In this document: positions 18,048 to 28,546 of the stretch, in pieces | How positions within the stretch are numbered: the first letter of the stretch is position 1 | Layout: every line of letters starts with the position of its first letter | Assembly: GCF_900156095.1 (NCBI RefSeq) | Contig: NZ_FTMJ01000002.1 | Coordinates: 248,001-312,000, forward strand | Source: Aeromonas sp. RU39B | GTDB taxonomy: Bacteria > Pseudomonadota > Gammaproteobacteria > Enterobacterales > Aeromonadaceae | Length of the DNA: 64,000 nucleotides | Direction of reading: 5' to 3' | The notes under the pieces: model-generated | Databases searched by the model: none | What the model was told of the DNA's origin: nothing | What the model saw: only the letters and a program-made list of their open reading frames with translations | Position numbers and translations under genes: made by a program

Positions 18048-19976
18048 ATGCCAATCATTACCCTGCCTGACGGCAGCCAGCGTCAATTCTCCCAACCTGT
18101 TTCTGTCATGGATGTCGCCGCCGACATCGGTCCCGGTCTGGCCAAAGCGTGTGTGGCCGGTCGTATCGATGGTGAGCTGGTCGACGCCTGTGAATTGATC
18201 GAACACGATGCCGCGCTTTCGATCATTACCGCCAAGGATGAAGAAGGGCTGGACATCATCCGCCACTCCTGCGCGCACCTGCTCGGTCACGCTATCAAGC
18301 AACTGTGGCCGCAGACCAAGATGGCGATAGGCCCGGTTATCGATAACGGTTTCTACTATGATGTGGATCTCGATCGCGCTCTGAGTGACGAGGATCTGGC
18401 TGCCCTGGAAGCACGCATGCTTGAGCTGGCATCCAAGGATTACGACGTTATCAAGAAGAAGGTCTCCTGGCAGGAGGCGCGCGATGCGTTCGAAGCGCGC
18501 GGCGAAAGCTACAAGATGGAGATCCTCGACCAGAATATCGCGCGTGACGATCGCCCGGGTCTGTACCATCACGAAGAGTACATTGACATGTGCCGCGGCC
18601 CGCACGTGCCTAACATGCGTCACTGCCATCATTTCAAATTGCAAAAGATCTCCGGTGCCTACTGGCGTGGCGACTCCAGCAACAAGATGCTGCAGCGTAT
18701 CTACGGGACTGCCTGGGCTGACAAGAAGCAGCTGAAGGCGTACCTGCAACGCCTGGAAGAGGCCGCCAAGCGCGACCACCGCAAGATCGGCAAACAACTC
18801 GACCTGTATCACATGCAGGAAGAAGCGCCGGGCATGGTGTTCTGGCACAACGACGGCTGGACCATCTTCCGCGAGCTGGAAACCTTTATTCGTGGCAAGC
18901 TGAAAGAGTACGACTATCAAGAGGTCAAGGGACCGTTCATGATGGATCGTGTTCTGTGGGAGCGCTCTGGCCACTGGGACAAGTATGCCCAGGCCATGTT
19001 CACTACCCAGTCGGAAAACCGTGAATACGCTATCAAACCGATGAACTGCCCGGGTCACGTACAGATCTTCAATCAGGGCCTGAAGTCTTACCGCGATCTG
19101 CCGCTGCGCATGGCCGAATTTGGCTCTTGCCATCGCAATGAGCCGTCCGGATCCTTGCACGGCCTGATGCGTGTGCGCGGTTTTACCCAAGATGACGCCC
19201 ACATTTTCTGTACCGAAGCACAGGTGATGGACGAAGTGTCCAGCTGCATCCGTATGGTTTATGACGTATACGGCACCTTTGGTTTTGAAAATATCGTGGT
19301 CAAGCTCTCCACTCGTCCTGAGCAGCGTATTGGCTCTGACGAGATGTGGGATCGCGCCGAATCGGCCCTGGCTGAAGCCCTGACCCAAAACGGTCTGAAA
19401 TATGACCTGCAACCGGGTGAAGGCGCCTTCTACGGCCCGAAAATTGAATTTACTTTGCACGATTGCCTGGATCGCGCTTGGCAATGTGGTACTGTGCAGC
19501 TCGACTTTGCACTACCGGGCCGTCTTGGCGCCACCTATGTGGGTGAAGACAACGAGCGCCATGTGCCGGTGATGATCCACCGTGCCATTTTGGGCTCCAT
19601 CGAGCGTTTCATCGGTATTTTGACCGAAGAATATGCTGGCTTCTTCCCAACCTGGCTGGCACCGACTCAGGCGGTTGTCATGAATATCACGGATAATCAG
19701 GCTGATTATGCTCTTCAAGTCGCCAAAGCATTGAATGATGCGGGCCTTCGCGCCAAGGCAGACTTGAGAAATGAGAAGATTGGCTTTAAAATCCGCGAGC
19801 ATACTTTGAAGCGAGTACCTTTTATGCTGGTTTGCGGCGACAAAGAGGTCGAATCCGGCAAAATTGCTGTGCGTACTCGCAAGGGGGCTGACCTGGGAAC
19901 GTATCCCGTTGACGAGCTGATTTCACTGCTCACCCAAGAAGTTCAGTCCCGCGGACAAAAGAGAGTGGAGGAATAA
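18048..19976 (+). CDS. thrS: Threonyl-tRNA synthetase
   Basis: A 642-residue class II synthetase, the same length as E. coli ThrRS. The order is the TGS domain (residues 1-60), the editing domain with [10 protein letters not shown] at about residue 73 and CRGPHVP, the catalytic core with motif 2 around [11 protein letters not shown] and Zn-site residues in MNCPGHV, and the C-terminal anticodon-binding domain. It charges tRNA-Thr in the cytoplasm. AAGGA precedes ATG 18048. About 200 bases of leader after the 17821 terminator could hold an autoregulatory operator as in E. coli. infC begins 3 bases after its stop. Confidence 0.98.
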   Translation: MPIITLPDGSQRQFSQPVSVMDVAADIGPGLAKACVAGRIDGELVDACELIEHDAALSIITAKDEEGLDIIRHSCAHLLGHAIKQLWPQTKMAIGPVIDNGFYYDVDLDRALSDEDLAALEARMLELASKDYDVIKKKVSWQEARDAFEARGESYKMEILDQNIARDDRPGLYHHEEYIDMCRGPHVPNMRHCHHFKLQKISGAYWRGDSSNKMLQRIYGTAWADKKQLKAYLQRLEEAAKRDHRKIGKQLDLYHMQEEAPGMVFWHNDGWTIFRELETFIRGKLKEYDYQEVKGPFMMDRVLWERSGHWDKYAQAMFTTQSENREYAIKPMNCPGHVQIFNQGLKSYRDLPLRMAEFGSCHRNEPSGSLHGLMRVRGFTQDDAHIFCTEAQVMDEVSSCIRMVYDVYGTFGFENIVVKLSTRPEQRIGSDEMWDRAESALAEALTQNGLKYDLQPGEGAFYGPKIEFTLHDCLDRAWQCGTVQLDFALPGRLGATYVGEDNERHVPVMIHRAILGSIERFIGILTEEYAGFFPTWLAPTQAVVMNITDNQADYALQVAKALNDAGLRAKADLRNEKIGFKIREHTLKRVPFMLVCGDKEVESGKIAVRTRKGADLGTYPVDELISLLTQEVQSRGQKRVEE

Positions 19977-19979
19977 GCT

Positions 19980-20525
19980 ATAAAAGGCGGAAAAAAACTG
20001 GGCAAGCAACCGCAAGCCCGTGCTCATCGAATCAATACCGAAATTCGGCTGAAAGAAGTACGTCTGGTGGGTATTGAGGGCGAGGCCCTGGGTGTCGTCA
20101 GTATTCAAGAGGCCTTGAATCTGGCCGCTGAGGCCATGGTGGATCTGGTCGAGATCAGTCCCAACGCAGAGCCGCCGGTTTGCCGGATCATGGATTACGG
20201 CAAGTTCCTCTACGAAAAGAGTAAGACTGCCAAAGAGCAGAAGAAGAAGCAGAAAGTTGTCCAGGTGAAGGAAATCAAATTCCGTCCTGGCACCGATGAA
20301 GGCGACTATCAGGTAAAACTGCGCAACCTGATTCGCTTTCTCGAGGAAGGCGACAAGGCCAAGGTTACCTTGCGCTTCCGTGGTCGTGAAATGGCCCACC
20401 AAGACCTTGGTATCAAGGTGCTGGAGCGCGTCAAGGCCGACCTGGAAGAGCTGGCCGTGGTTGAAGCTTTCCCGAAAGTCGAAGGCCGTCAAGCAGTGAT
20501 GGTCCTCGCACCCAAGAAGAAGTAA
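19980..20525 (+). CDS. infC: Translation initiation factor IF-3, starting on ATA
   Basis: A 181-residue factor that binds the 30S subunit and checks start-codon pairing. The conserved N-terminal [18 protein letters not shown] lies directly after ATA at 19980-19982, in frame with the rest. The first ATG is 29 codons downstream, inside the conserved domain. GGAGG at 19967-19971 is 8 bases before ATA, the ideal spacing. E. coli infC begins on AUU, which IF-3 itself discriminates against, giving autoregulation; AUA should act the same way. It lies between thrS and rpmI. Confidence 0.95.
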   Translation: MKGGKKLGKQPQARAHRINTEIRLKEVRLVGIEGEALGVVSIQEALNLAAEAMVDLVEISPNAEPPVCRIMDYGKFLYEKSKTAKEQKKKQKVVQVKEIKFRPGTDEGDYQVKLRNLIRFLEEGDKAKVTLRFRGREMAHQDLGIKVLERVKADLEELAVVEAFPKVEGRQAVMVLAPKKK

Positions 20526-20541
20526 TCAGGCCCACAAGAGA

Positions 20542-20567
20542 TCCTGTCGTGGGGCATGCCTCATGAC
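20542..20567 (+). promoter_or_regulatory. Hairpin in the rpmI leader
   Basis: CTGTCGTGGGG and CCTCATGACAG pair with wobble pairs around CATG. In E. coli the infC-rpmI gap takes part in L20-mediated translational repression of rpmI-rplT. This hairpin is a candidate for the equivalent element. Confidence 0.35.
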
Positions 20568-20614
20568 AGAATTCGCCTAATTATTTTGTTGTTATAGACA
20601 ATGCGGAGTTCGAA

Positions 20615-20812
20615 ATGCCGAAAATCAAAACCGACCGGGGCGCCGCCAAGCGCTTCAAGAAGACTGGCTCTGGTGGCTTCAAGTGCAAGCACGCCCACCT
20701 GCGTCACATCCTGACCAAGAAGAGCAGCAAGCGTAAGCGTCAGCTGGGCCCGAAGACCATGGTCTCCGCCGCTGACCACAAACGTGTTGTTGCTTGCCTG
20801 CCGTACGCATAA
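20615..20812 (+). CDS. rpmI: Ribosomal protein L35
   Basis: A 65-residue very basic protein of the 50S subunit, [20 protein letters not shown]..., with the conserved [17 protein letters not shown] core. It is encoded between infC and rplT, as is usual. GCGGAG lies 7 bases before the ATG. Confidence 0.98.
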   Translation: MPKIKTDRGAAKRFKKTGSGGFKCKHAHLRHILTKKSSKRKRQLGPKTMVSAADHKRVVACLPYA

Positions 20813-20828
20813 GAGAGGGGTGTGAAAA

Positions 20829-21185
20829 ATGCCAAGAGTTAAACGTGGTGTGACCGCTCGTGCTCGTCACAAGAAAGTTCTGAAGGCTGCCAAGGGTTAC
20901 TACGGTGCCCGTTCCCGCGTATACCGCGTAGCGGTACAAGCGGTAACCAAGGCAGGTCAGTATGCCTATCGTGACCGTCGTCAGAAGAAGCGTCAGTTCC
21001 GTCAACTGTGGATCGCCCGTATCAACGCGGCTTCCCGTCAGAACGGTCTGTCCTACAGCCGTCTGATCGACGGTCTGAAGAAGGCTTCCATCGAGATCGA
21101 TCGCAAGATCCTCGCTGACATCGCCGTTCACGACAAGGTGGCTTTCACCGCTCTGGTCGAAAAGGCTAAGGCTGCTCTGGCTTAA
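20829..21185 (+). CDS. rplT: Ribosomal protein L20
   Basis: A 118-residue basic 50S protein, essential for early assembly and, in E. coli, the repressor of its own operon. It starts [19 protein letters not shown], with the long N-terminal helix, and contains [13 protein letters not shown]. It lies 16 bases after rpmI and is closed by a strong terminator. Confidence 0.98.
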   Translation: MPRVKRGVTARARHKKVLKAAKGYYGARSRVYRVAVQAVTKAGQYAYRDRRQKKRQFRQLWIARINAASRQNGLSYSRLIDGLKKASIEIDRKILADIAVHDKVAFTALVEKAKAALA

Positions 21186-21204
21186 TTGCCGAGTCGTCAT
21201 GATG

Positions 21205-21230
21205 AAAAGGAGGCTTAGGCCTCCTTTTTT
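21205..21230 (+). terminator. Terminator of the thrS-infC-rpmI-rplT operon
   Basis: AAAAGGAGGC/GCCTCCTTTT with a TTAG loop at 21205-21228, ending in a run of T. Confidence 0.92.
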
Positions 21231-21313
21231 ATTCCTGTGAGGCTATAGCCTGAAGAAAGCCCATGCCAGAGGATCTTCTCTTACTCACCACAAGTAAGAA
21301 GGAAATCACTGAC

Positions 21314-21751
21314 ATGAGCAGTTACAGAAGTTCAGCACATGTGTTTTGGCGTTGCAAATACCACTTGGTTTGGACACCTAAATATCGCTATAAGATCTTG
21401 ACGGGAGCAGTAGGGAAAGAGCTTTATCGTTCAATTTACATACTGTGCAATATGAAAGATTGCGAGGTATTGGAATTGAATGTGCAGTCAGATCATGTCC
21501 ATTTGGTCGTGATGATGCCGCCAAAACTGTCGATATCGACGCTAATGGGCGTCCTGAAAGGACGCAGTGCTATTCGCCTCTATAACAAATTTCCACATAT
21601 ACGAAAAAAGCTTTGGGGCAATCACTTCTGGGCAAGGGGTTACTTTGCGGACACGGTTGGAGTGAACGAAGAGATTATAAGGCGTTATGTGAGGTATCAG
21701 GATAAGAAGGATCAGGAATACGAACAGCAGATGGAGTTGTTACAGGATTAA
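21314..21751 (+). CDS. tnpA: IS200/IS605-family Y1 transposase TnpA
   Basis: A 145-residue single-strand transposase of the HUH Y1 class. The HUH pair is seen as DHVHLVV. The conserved LKGRSA, WGNHFWARGYF and the catalytic-tyrosine helix region IIRRYVRYQ follow in order. The frame opens at 21263, but ATG 21314 (MSSYRSSAHVFWRCKYH) matches the family start and has AAGGA upstream. It looks full length, so the element may still move. Confidence 0.92.
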   Translation: MSSYRSSAHVFWRCKYHLVWTPKYRYKILTGAVGKELYRSIYILCNMKDCEVLELNVQSDHVHLVVMMPPKLSISTLMGVLKGRSAIRLYNKFPHIRKKLWGNHFWARGYFADTVGVNEEIIRRYVRYQDKKDQEYEQQMELLQD

Positions 21752-21760
21752 GACGAACAA

Positions 21761-21787
21761 GGCTCCCTTCTAGGGAGCCCCTCTTTA
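21761..21787 (+). terminator. Terminator after tnpA
   Basis: GGCTCCCT/AGGGAGCC at 21761-21779 with a 3-base loop, followed by CCTCTTT. It starts 9 bases after the tnpA stop. Confidence 0.65.
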
Positions 21788-21828
21788 AAGCCACCTCTTC
21801 AAGAGGTGGATTTTTACTATTTGTATGT

Positions 21829-21857
21829 GAAAGCCGGCCGACAGCCGGCTTTCTTTA
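21829..21857. terminator. Hairpin just outside the insertion element
   Basis: GAAAGCCGGC/GCCGGCTTTC at 21829-21853, then TTTATAT. It is a terminator-like structure and may be the original downstream partner of the rplT terminator, now separated by the insertion. The 140 bases that follow hold nothing I can identify. Confidence 0.6.
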
Positions 21858-21993
21858 TATCAGCAATAGCAAACCATCACATTCTGCCTATCTGATGATG
21901 TTCAGGGCATGTTGAATGTAATATCCGATCAGGGCTGGCGGTATTTTTGCGAAAGCAGGAAAGGTAAAGCAGGGAAGGGAAGGAGTAAACAGC

Positions 21994-22016
21994 GAGGGAG
22001 CCGTGGAGGCTCCCTC
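21994..22016 (-). terminator. Terminator after gloA
   Basis: GAGGGAGCC/GGCTCCCTC with a 5-base loop lies 9 bases beyond the gloA stop. Only a short T-run follows on the leftward strand. Confidence 0.6.
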
Positions 22017-22024
22017 AAGCGCGG

Positions 22025-22438
22025 TTAAACGCTCTTGCCAAGGCCGTGACCGGCATCTTTCTTGGCGATAAGCTCAATCTTGTAACCATCCGGATCTTCG
22101 ACAAATGCGATAACGGTGGTGCCGCCTTTAACCGGACCCGGCTCACGGGTGATCTTGGCGCCAGCACTGCGCAGTGCTTCACAAGTGGCGTAGATATCGT
22201 CTGCTTCCAGGGCGATGTGACCATAGGCGGAGCCTAAATTGTATTCGCTGACGCCCCAGTTGTAGGTAAGCTCAATCACCGCTTCATCTTTTTCATCACC
22301 GAAACCGACGAAGGCCAGGCTGTATTTGTACTCGGTATTTTCACTCTGACGCAGCAGCTTCATGCCAAGAATGCGGGTGTAGAAGTCGATAGAGCGTTGC
22401 AGATCGCCGACACGCAGCATGGTATGCAGAATTCTCAT
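22025..22438 (-). CDS. gloA: Lactoylglutathione lyase (glyoxalase I)
   Basis: A 137-residue VOC-fold metalloenzyme that converts the glutathione-methylglyoxal hemithioacetal to S-lactoylglutathione. All four metal ligands of the nickel-type E. coli enzyme are at the same positions: His5, Glu56, His74 and Glu122. The frame extends 13 codons upstream into nth; ATG 22438 is chosen for the family N-terminus [12 protein letters not shown] and a GGAG site. It starts 2 bases after the nth stop, so it is probably the last gene of the rsx-nth run. Confidence 0.95.
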   Translation of the reverse strand: MRILHTMLRVGDLQRSIDFYTRILGMKLLRQSENTEYKYSLAFVGFGDEKDEAVIELTYNWGVSEYNLGSAYGHIALEADDIYATCEALRSAGAKITREPGPVKGGTTVIAFVEDPDGYKIELIAKKDAGHGLGKSV

Positions 22439-22440
22439 TT

Positions 22441-23082
22441 TCAGTTCTCCGGGTAGACTTTTTCTTTGTATTCGCACAGGTCCTCAATGATACAGGAGCC
22501 GCAGCGCGGTTTGCGAGCCAGACAGGTATAACGCCCGTGCAATATCAGCCAGTGATGCACATCGAGCTTGAATTCGGCCGGTACCACTTTGAGCAGGCGC
22601 TCTTCCACCGCATCCACGTTCTTGCCGGGGGCAAAGCCGGTGCGGTTGGAAACACGAAAAATATGGGTGTCCACGGCGATTGTCGGCCAGCCAAAGGCGG
22701 TATTGAGCACCACGTTGGCGGTCTTGCGGCCGACACCAGGCAGGGCTTCCAGTGCTTCACGGTTTTCGGGCACCTCGCCACCGTGCCGCTCAAGCAGGAT
22801 GGCGCAGGTTTTGATGATGTTCTCGGCCTTGGCATTGTAAAGACCAATGGTCTTGATATAAGGCTTGAGCCCTTCCACGCCGAGCGCCAGGATGGCGGCC
22901 GGCGTGTTGGCATCTGGATAGAGCAGGGTAGTGGCCTTGTTGACGCTCACATCGGTCGCCTGGGCTGACAGGATCACCGCAATCAGCAGCTCAAACGGGG
23001 TCGTGTAGGCTAGCTCGGTCGTGGGCTGTGGATTATCGGCGCGCAGCCGCTCCAGGATCTGGCGACGTTTCTGGTTGTTCAC
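22441..23082 (-). CDS. nth: Endonuclease III
   Basis: A 213-residue base-excision repair glycosylase/AP lyase for oxidised pyrimidines. It has the helix-hairpin-helix [13 protein letters not shown] with the catalytic Lys, the catalytic Asp in [11 protein letters not shown], and the [4Fe-4S] cluster cysteines in [17 protein letters not shown]. It follows rsxE by 9 bases, the same arrangement as E. coli. Confidence 0.97.
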   Translation of the reverse strand: MNNQKRRQILERLRADNPQPTTELAYTTPFELLIAVILSAQATDVSVNKATTLLYPDANTPAAILALGVEGLKPYIKTIGLYNAKAENIIKTCAILLERHGGEVPENREALEALPGVGRKTANVVLNTAFGWPTIAVDTHIFRVSNRTGFAPGKNVDAVEERLLKVVPAEFKLDVHHWLILHGRYTCLARKPRCGSCIIEDLCEYKEKVYPEN

Positions 23083-23091
23083 AAGACTCCT

Positions 23092-23796
23092 TTACAGCTC
23101 AGTCGCGCGCACGGTTGCCGTCGGTACGCTGCAGTGAGCCTGGGTTGGGGCGCGTTGCACTTGGCGACGTTCATTGATGGCGTTTTTGGCGGCAATCAGC
23201 AAGCCCAATCCGATAAATCCACCGGGGGGGAGGATAGCGATCATCCATGCCGAATCGGCTGCATACAGTTGAATACGCAGCACGCTCGCCCAGCTGCCAA
23301 GCAGCTGCTCGGCACCATCAAACAGACTACCCATGCCAATGATCTCACGCATAGCCCCCAGCACCGACAGGACCAAGGTAAAGCCAAGCCCCATCATCAA
23401 ACCGTCGAGTGCGGCCAGCAGTGGCGGGTTTTTTACCGCATAGGCTTCGGCGCGGCCGATGATGATGCAGTTGGTGACGATCAGGGCGATGAAGATGCCC
23501 AGTGCCTGATAGAGGCTGTAGGTGTAGGCGTTCATCAGCAGTTGCACGCACGTTACCAAGGCCGCAATGATCAGGACATACACCGGGATCCGGATATCCT
23601 TGGGCACGTAGTTGCGCACCAGCGAGATGGCAAGGTTGGAGAGCGTCAGCACCACCAGGGTCGCTAACCCCAGGCCCAATGCGTTGGTGAGGGTTGAGGT
23701 GACCGCCATGGTCGGGCACAGGCCCAGCACTTGCACCAGTGACGGGTTATTTTTCCAGAGCCCTTGCTGGAGCAGGCTCTTGAACTCTTCATTCAT
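23092..23796 (-). CDS. rsxE: Electron transport complex subunit RsxE/RnfE
   Basis: A 234-residue inner-membrane subunit with six helices, homologous to RsxA and NqrD. It has the LGLCPTMAV motif near the N-terminus and the [12 protein letters not shown] segment. Part of the Rsx/Rnf ferredoxin:NAD oxidoreductase, which in E. coli keeps SoxR reduced and in other bacteria pumps ions. The C-terminal 20 residues ([21 protein letters not shown]) are extra and unlike the core. Confidence 0.95.
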   Translation of the reverse strand: MNEEFKSLLQQGLWKNNPSLVQVLGLCPTMAVTSTLTNALGLGLATLVVLTLSNLAISLVRNYVPKDIRIPVYVLIIAALVTCVQLLMNAYTYSLYQALGIFIALIVTNCIIIGRAEAYAVKNPPLLAALDGLMMGLGFTLVLSVLGAMREIIGMGSLFDGAEQLLGSWASVLRIQLYAADSAWMIAILPPGGFIGLGLLIAAKNAINERRQVQRAPTQAHCSVPTATVRATEL

Positions 23797-23808
23797 ACTA
23801 GCTCTCCC

Positions 23809-24435
23809 TTACTCGGCACAGGTCGGCGCGTTATCAAGCAGCTCAGGATGTTCAGTTTGCATCAGTAGCACCCGTTTGACCGCTTTGACCACGGCGCGCG
23901 GCGTGATGGTGGCGCCAGTGAAGGCATCAAAATCGCCGCCATCTTTCTTCACGGCCCAGCTTGCAGCATTGTCACTGGTGAGTGTGCGGCCATTAAAGCT
24001 TTCTATCCAGTGCGATTTTTTCAACTCGATTTTATCGCCAAGGCCTGGGGTCTCTTTATGCTCGAGCACCCGCACAGCGGTGACAGTACCATCCGTTTTA
24101 AAGCCAACAGCCAAGCGAATGGCCCCACTGTAGCCATCGGGAGCGATGGTTTCTAGCGCATAAGCGGTCACCTTATCGCCCAGTGCCGCCGTATACAGCG
24201 GCATCGGCTGGTTGCTACCAAGGTATTGGCTGCTGCTGACCATCCGGCAACTACCCACCAGATCGTTATCATAACTGCCGGCTGGTAGCAGGGCTGACAA
24301 GGTGGCCAGCTTCTCCTGCTGATGCTGCTGCTCGATTCGTCCGGCGGTCAGCTGATTGGTCAGTGCCACCACGGCGGTACACACCAGCGCAAAGGCGCCG
24401 AGGATGGCCCCGTTCTTACTCATGCTGCGGATCAT
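23809..24435 (-). CDS. rsxG: Electron transport complex subunit RsxG/RnfG
   Basis: A 208-residue protein with one N-terminal membrane helix and a periplasmic FMN domain. The covalent flavin attachment motif appears as DAFTGAT, with the Thr as the attachment residue. The start overlaps the rsxD stop by 4 bases (ATGA), which suggests coupled translation. Confidence 0.95.
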   Translation of the reverse strand: MIRSMSKNGAILGAFALVCTAVVALTNQLTAGRIEQQHQQEKLATLSALLPAGSYDNDLVGSCRMVSSSQYLGSNQPMPLYTAALGDKVTAYALETIAPDGYSGAIRLAVGFKTDGTVTAVRVLEHKETPGLGDKIELKKSHWIESFNGRTLTSDNAASWAVKKDGGDFDAFTGATITPRAVVKAVKRVLLMQTEHPELLDNAPTCAE

Positions 24436-25496
24436 TTACCGGCACCTCCCTTGCGCTGACCATACACCGAAGGACGGGTCAGACTGTCAATCAGGGGAAC
24501 GCACAGGTTGGCCAGCAAAATCGCAAAGGCAAAAGCGTCCGGATAACCTCCGAAGCGGCGAATGATATACACCAGCGCACCAATCATCACGCCGTAGATC
24601 AGTCGTCCGCGCGGCGTGGTGCTGGCACTGACCGGATCGGTAGCGATAAAGAAGGCCCCGAGCATGGTGGCGCCGCTCAGAAGATGCAGTAGCGGCGTGG
24701 CCGCCTTATCGGGGGTGGCCATCCAGCCAATGGTCGAGGCAATCAGCAGCCCGGCGATCACCGCCACGGGGATACGCCACTGGATCACTTTTTGCTGCAA
24801 TAAAAACAGCCCGCCCAACAGATAGGCAAGGTTGACCCAGCTCCAGCCAACACCGGTACCGCTTTGGTAAAGCGGGCTACGCAGGATCTCAGTGCTGACA
24901 AAGCCCTGACCCAGACCGGTTTTGAAGGTATCGAGCGGCGTGGCCATGGTGGTGCCGTCGATGCCCTGGCGCAGCTGTAGCATGCTGAATCCATCGAGGC
25001 TATGACCGGTGAAAATGGTCATCCAGGCATCAAAAAAGCCAATCTCATGAGCACGCACACCGAGCGGTGGCATCCAATTGGTCATGTGTACCGGGAACGA
25101 AATCAGTAGCAGCACATAGGCCACCATGGCCGGATTGAACAGATTTTGTCCCAAGCCACCATAGAGCTGCTTGGCCACCACGATGGCAAAGGCTGTGCCG
25201 ATCACCGCCATCCACCAGGGGGTAAACGGCGGAATGGATACCGCGATCAATATGGCGGTCACCACGGCGCTGCCATCCCACAGGGCAGGCATCACGGCGC
25301 GTTGGCGCAGTTTCAAAATAGCCGCTTCACTCAGGCATGCCGTGAGAGTTGCCAGCAGGATCTGGATCAGGGTTCCCCAGCCAAAAAACCATGTCTGCGC
25401 CAGCACGCCGGGTAGGCAAGCCAGCAATACCAGGCCCATCAGGACCGAGGTTTGTTTGCGATTGTGATCAAAGGGTGCGCTCGCAATCTTGAACAT
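24432..25496 (-). CDS. rsxD: Electron transport complex subunit RsxD/RnfD
   Basis: A 354-residue inner-membrane subunit with about nine helices. A covalent FMN site is visible as [17 protein letters not shown]. It overlaps rsxC by TGATG at the start and rsxG by ATGA at the end. Confidence 0.96.
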   Translation of the reverse strand: MFKIASAPFDHNRKQTSVLMGLVLLACLPGVLAQTWFFGWGTLIQILLATLTACLSEAAILKLRQRAVMPALWDGSAVVTAILIAVSIPPFTPWWMAVIGTAFAIVVAKQLYGGLGQNLFNPAMVAYVLLLISFPVHMTNWMPPLGVRAHEIGFFDAWMTIFTGHSLDGFSMLQLRQGIDGTTMATPLDTFKTGLGQGFVSTEILRSPLYQSGTGVGWSWVNLAYLLGGLFLLQQKVIQWRIPVAVIAGLLIASTIGWMATPDKAATPLLHLLSGATMLGAFFIATDPVSASTTPRGRLIYGVMIGALVYIIRRFGGYPDAFAFAILLANLCVPLIDSLTRPSVYGQRKGGAGK

Positions 25497-27973
25497 CAGT
25501 CACCCACCTTTTCGGAGTCAGAGAGTTGGGATGCCGCCTTCTTGGCCTTGGCGCGGGCGATGGCAGCGGCTACGGCGGCTTTCTTACGGGCCTCGGGATC
25601 GTCACTGTGGGCAGCGGCCTGCTCGGCCGTTTGCGGCGCTGCAACTATCGATTCGCCAGCCAAGGCGGTGTCAGCGGCGCGTTTGGCTTTAGCACGGGCC
25701 AGCGCAGCGGCGACGGCAGCCTTTTTACGGGCCTCGGGGTCGTCACTGTCGGCAGCGGCCGGCTCGGCCGTTTGCGGCGCTGCAACTGTCGATTCGCCAG
25801 CAGAAGTGGTGTCAGCGGCGCGTTTGGCTTTAGCGCGGGCCAGCGCAGCGGCGACGGCAGCCTTCTTGCGTGCGTCGGCATCATCAATGCCGATTGTTGC
25901 AACCGGCTCGGCCGTTTGCGGCGCTGCAACTGTCGATTCGCCTGCCGAGGCAGTGTCAGCGGCGCGTTTGGCTTTAGCACGGGCCAGCGCAGCGGCGACG
26001 GCGGCCTTCTTGCGGACGTCGGCATCATCACTGTCGGTTGCTACCGGCTCTGCCGTTTGCGGCGCTGCAACTGTCGATTCGCCAGCCGAGGCAATCTCAG
26101 TAGCGCGTTTGGCTTTAGCGCGGGCCAGGGCTGCGGCGACAGCAGCCTTCTTGCGGGCCTCGCCATCATCACTATCGGTTGCTGCGACTGGCGCGGTAAC
26201 CGGTTGGGTGTCGGCGGCTCGCTTGGCTTTGGCCCGAGCCAATGCCGCAGCAATCGCGGCCTGTTTGCTGTCGCTGGCATCGCCGGTTGCGAGCACCTCG
26301 CTATGCGACGTGACATCGGCTTGCTCGGCCTGCTTGCTGGCTCGCCTAGCCAGTGCTTCACGCTTGCGCTCTTCGCGCAGCACAATCGCGGCGCGGTTAT
26401 CCGGCTGGCCATCAGGCAGGGTACCCACCGTGGTTGCGGTCGCCTCTTTGGCCTTGATGCGAGCCAGCGCCGCCGCAACCGGATCTTCTCCGCCGGCCGC
26501 ACTGGTCATGGCTTGACGACGGCTGGCAGCAGCCTGTGAATGGCGCGCTTCACGCGCCGCTTTTTCGCGCTCAAAGCGAGCCTGCTTGGCCTCAAAACGC
26601 AGCTTGGCACGTTCGGCGCGCTGGGTTTCCCGGCGGGTTTCGCGAATATCATCCTTGGCAATTTTGTAGTACTGCACCAAAGGAATTTCGCTCGGGCACA
26701 CCCAGGCGCAGGCGCCACATTCGATGCAGTCAAACAGATTAAGCTGCTCAACCTTGTCATATTCACGCGCCCGGCTGTACCAGTAGAGCTCTTGGGGGAG
26801 CAGACTGGCCGGACAGGCATCGGCGCAGGCGCTGCAGCGAATGCAGGCCTGCTCGGGTCCAGGCGGCGGCAGCTCGGCCTTGGTGGGCGCCAGCAGGCAG
26901 TTGGTTGCCTTGACCACCGGCACCATGGCATGGGGCAAGGTAAAGCCCATCATGGGGCCACCCATGATCACCCGCTGCTCGGATTCGGGACGCAGATCAA
27001 AGCGGCGCAGTAGCCAGCGCACCGGCGTGCCGAGACGAACCCAGACATTGCCCTGATGGCCGAAGCTGTTGCCGGTCAGGGTGACCAGACGCTCCAGCAG
27101 CGGCTCACCGTTAATCACGGCCCGCTTGATGGCAAATACGGTGGCGACGTTGAGCACCATGATGCCGATATCGACCGCACGTCCCCCTTTGGGTACCTGA
27201 CGGCCGGTGAGAATTTCGATGGTTTGTTTGGCGCCGCCCGACGGGTATTTGGTCGGGGTCACCTTGACCTGAATGTCATCCTCGCGGATTTCGGCATTGA
27301 GCGCCGCCACGGCCTCGGGCTTGTTATCCTCGACGCCGATCAGGCTCAGTCTCGGTTTGAGCAGATGGCGCAGCACGCGAATGCCTTCGAGAATATCGGC
27401 CGCGTAATCGCGCATCAGACGATCATCGGTGCTGATGTAGGGCTCGCACTCCAGGCCGTTGATGATCAGGATCTCGGTGCGCTGGCCACGTCCGTCAAGT
27501 TTGCTGTGGGTCGGAAATACCGCGCCGCCAAGGCCCGCAACGCCGGCTTGCTGGATGCGGGCGAGCAGTTCGCTGCGCTCCAGGCCTTGATAATCGGCGC
27601 ACGCTGTGCGCTCAACCCACTCATCATCGCCATCCGGCGTGAGGGTGATACAGAGATCATCCAGGCCGGACGGATGCGCCACAGTATGGGGGCCGATGGC
27701 GGTGATAGTGCCTGAGGTGGATGCGTGGACCGGCACGGTGCGACCGCCGCGCCAGTCGGTCAGCGGCTGCCCTTTTTTGACCCGATCACCCACCTTGACC
27801 AATACCTCGCCGGCCGGACCTGCGTGCTGGCGCACCGGGATGATCAGCTGATCCGGCAAGCCGGCTTCGCAGATCGGGCTATGGCTGGATTGATCCTTGT
27901 TTTCTGCCGGGTGAATGCCGCCATGAAAATCCCACATGGCACCGGCTTTGATACGTTCAATTACGGAATGCAT
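25496..27973 (-). CDS. rsxC: Electron transport complex subunit RsxC/RnfC with C-terminal tandem repeats
   Basis: An 825-residue peripheral subunit that accepts electrons from NADH or ferredoxin. The core has NADH/FMN-binding parts ([13 protein letters not shown]) and two ferredoxin clusters ([11 protein letters not shown] and [11 protein letters not shown]). From about residue 440 it becomes an Ala/Lys/Arg-rich helical tail with near-identical repeats. ATG 27973 ([16 protein letters not shown]) is preferred over the upstream frame start at 28021, which would overlap rsxB. Confidence 0.96.
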   Translation of the reverse strand: MHSVIERIKAGAMWDFHGGIHPAENKDQSSHSPICEAGLPDQLIIPVRQHAGPAGEVLVKVGDRVKKGQPLTDWRGGRTVPVHASTSGTITAIGPHTVAHPSGLDDLCITLTPDGDDEWVERTACADYQGLERSELLARIQQAGVAGLGGAVFPTHSKLDGRGQRTEILIINGLECEPYISTDDRLMRDYAADILEGIRVLRHLLKPRLSLIGVEDNKPEAVAALNAEIREDDIQVKVTPTKYPSGGAKQTIEILTGRQVPKGGRAVDIGIMVLNVATVFAIKRAVINGEPLLERLVTLTGNSFGHQGNVWVRLGTPVRWLLRRFDLRPESEQRVIMGGPMMGFTLPHAMVPVVKATNCLLAPTKAELPPPGPEQACIRCSACADACPASLLPQELYWYSRAREYDKVEQLNLFDCIECGACAWVCPSEIPLVQYYKIAKDDIRETRRETQRAERAKLRFEAKQARFEREKAAREARHSQAAASRRQAMTSAAGGEDPVAAALARIKAKEATATTVGTLPDGQPDNRAAIVLREERKREALARRASKQAEQADVTSHSEVLATGDASDSKQAAIAAALARAKAKRAADTQPVTAPVAATDSDDGEARKKAAVAAALARAKAKRATEIASAGESTVAAPQTAEPVATDSDDADVRKKAAVAAALARAKAKRAADTASAGESTVAAPQTAEPVATIGIDDADARKKAAVAAALARAKAKRAADTTSAGESTVAAPQTAEPAAADSDDPEARKKAAVAAALARAKAKRAADTALAGESIVAAPQTAEQAAAHSDDPEARKKAAVAAAIARAKAKKAASQLSDSEKVGD
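25499..26269 (-). repeat. Tandem repeats of about 141 bases inside rsxC
   Basis: Four near-identical 47-48-codon units at 25589-25729, 25730-25870, 25871-26014 and 26015-26155. A degenerate unit lies on the N-terminal side (26156-26269) and a half unit at the C-terminus (25499-25588). Each unit begins [18 protein letters not shown] and carries [13 protein letters not shown]. The DNA copies are close enough to recombine, so the number may vary between strains. Confidence 0.92.
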
Positions 27974-27975
27974 GA

Positions 27976-28542
27976 CTACTCCACCACCTTGACCGGGATC
28001 TGGACGGTCGACAGGTTCCACTTCCAGTTGTCGACCGTGGTGGCGACAGGAATCAATTCAATACAATCGGTCGGGCAGGGGGCCACGCAGAGATCGCAGC
28101 CGGTACACTCGGACGCAATCACGGTGTGCATGGCCTTGGTCGCGCCAATGATGGCATCCACCGGACAGGCCTGGATGCACTTGGTGCAGCCAATGCACTG
28201 ATCCTCATGAATAAATGCCACCTTTTTGACCGGCGCGGCGGCGTCGGCCGTGTCTCCGACTGGTTGAGGATCTACCCCCATCAACTCGGCGATACGGCGC
28301 ATGGTGGGTTCGCCGCCGGGTACGCACTTGTTGATGACATCGCCGCCGGCGACCGCTTCGGCGTAAGGCTTGCAGCCAGGATAGCCACACTGACCGCACT
28401 GGGTTTGCGGCAGCAGAGCATCAATCTGATCGACAATCGGATCGGCCTCGACCCGAAACTTCACGGCCGCAAACCCCAGCAGCACACCAAAGATCAGTGC
28501 CAGCAGGGTCAGGACCACTATCACAATAAGAATATGAGTCAT
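27976..28542 (-). CDS. rsxB: Electron transport complex subunit RsxB/RnfB
   Basis: A 188-residue iron-sulfur subunit. An N-terminal membrane helix is followed by the CGQCGYPGC cluster motif (with a distal Cys in NKCVPGG) and two 4Fe-4S ferredoxin repeats ([14 protein letters not shown] and [14 protein letters not shown]). It lies 2 bases upstream of rsxC and 4 bases after rsxA. Confidence 0.97.
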   Translation of the reverse strand: MTHILIVIVVLTLLALIFGVLLGFAAVKFRVEADPIVDQIDALLPQTQCGQCGYPGCKPYAEAVAGGDVINKCVPGGEPTMRRIAELMGVDPQPVGDTADAAAPVKKVAFIHEDQCIGCTKCIQACPVDAIIGATKAMHTVIASECTGCDLCVAPCPTDCIELIPVATTVDNWKWNLSTVQIPVKVVE

Positions 28543-28546
28543 GCAG

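Larger units (their letters stand above)
21231..21815 (+). mobile_element. IS200/IS605-type insertion (tnpA only), approximate limits
   Basis: A Y1 transposase gene is flanked by subterminal hairpins of the kind this group uses instead of terminal inverted repeats. On the left is the palindrome AGGCTATAGCCT at 21240-21251. On the right is CCACCTCT-TCA-AGAGGTGG at 21791-21809. No tnpB is present. The A/T-richer composition differs from neighbouring genes. Exact cleavage points cannot be fixed from one copy. Confidence 0.7.

Noticed and set aside
18024-19484. A 486-residue open frame antisense to thrS
   Set aside because: His/Gln-rich shadow of the thrS frame. ThrS is full length and unambiguous.
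20067-20525. infC starting at the first ATG (20067)
   Set aside because: This would remove 29 conserved N-terminal residues and leave no ribosome site. ATA at 19980 has GGAGG at the ideal distance.
25589-26155. Repeats considered as a CRISPR array
   Set aside because: Units are 141-144 bases, contiguous without spacers, and keep the rsxC reading frame.
25452-26516. Ala/Ser-rich repetitive frames antisense to the rsxC repeats
   Set aside because: They are the complement of the RsxC tandem repeats. RsxC continues in frame from its iron-sulfur core through the repeats to its stop, which overlaps rsxD.
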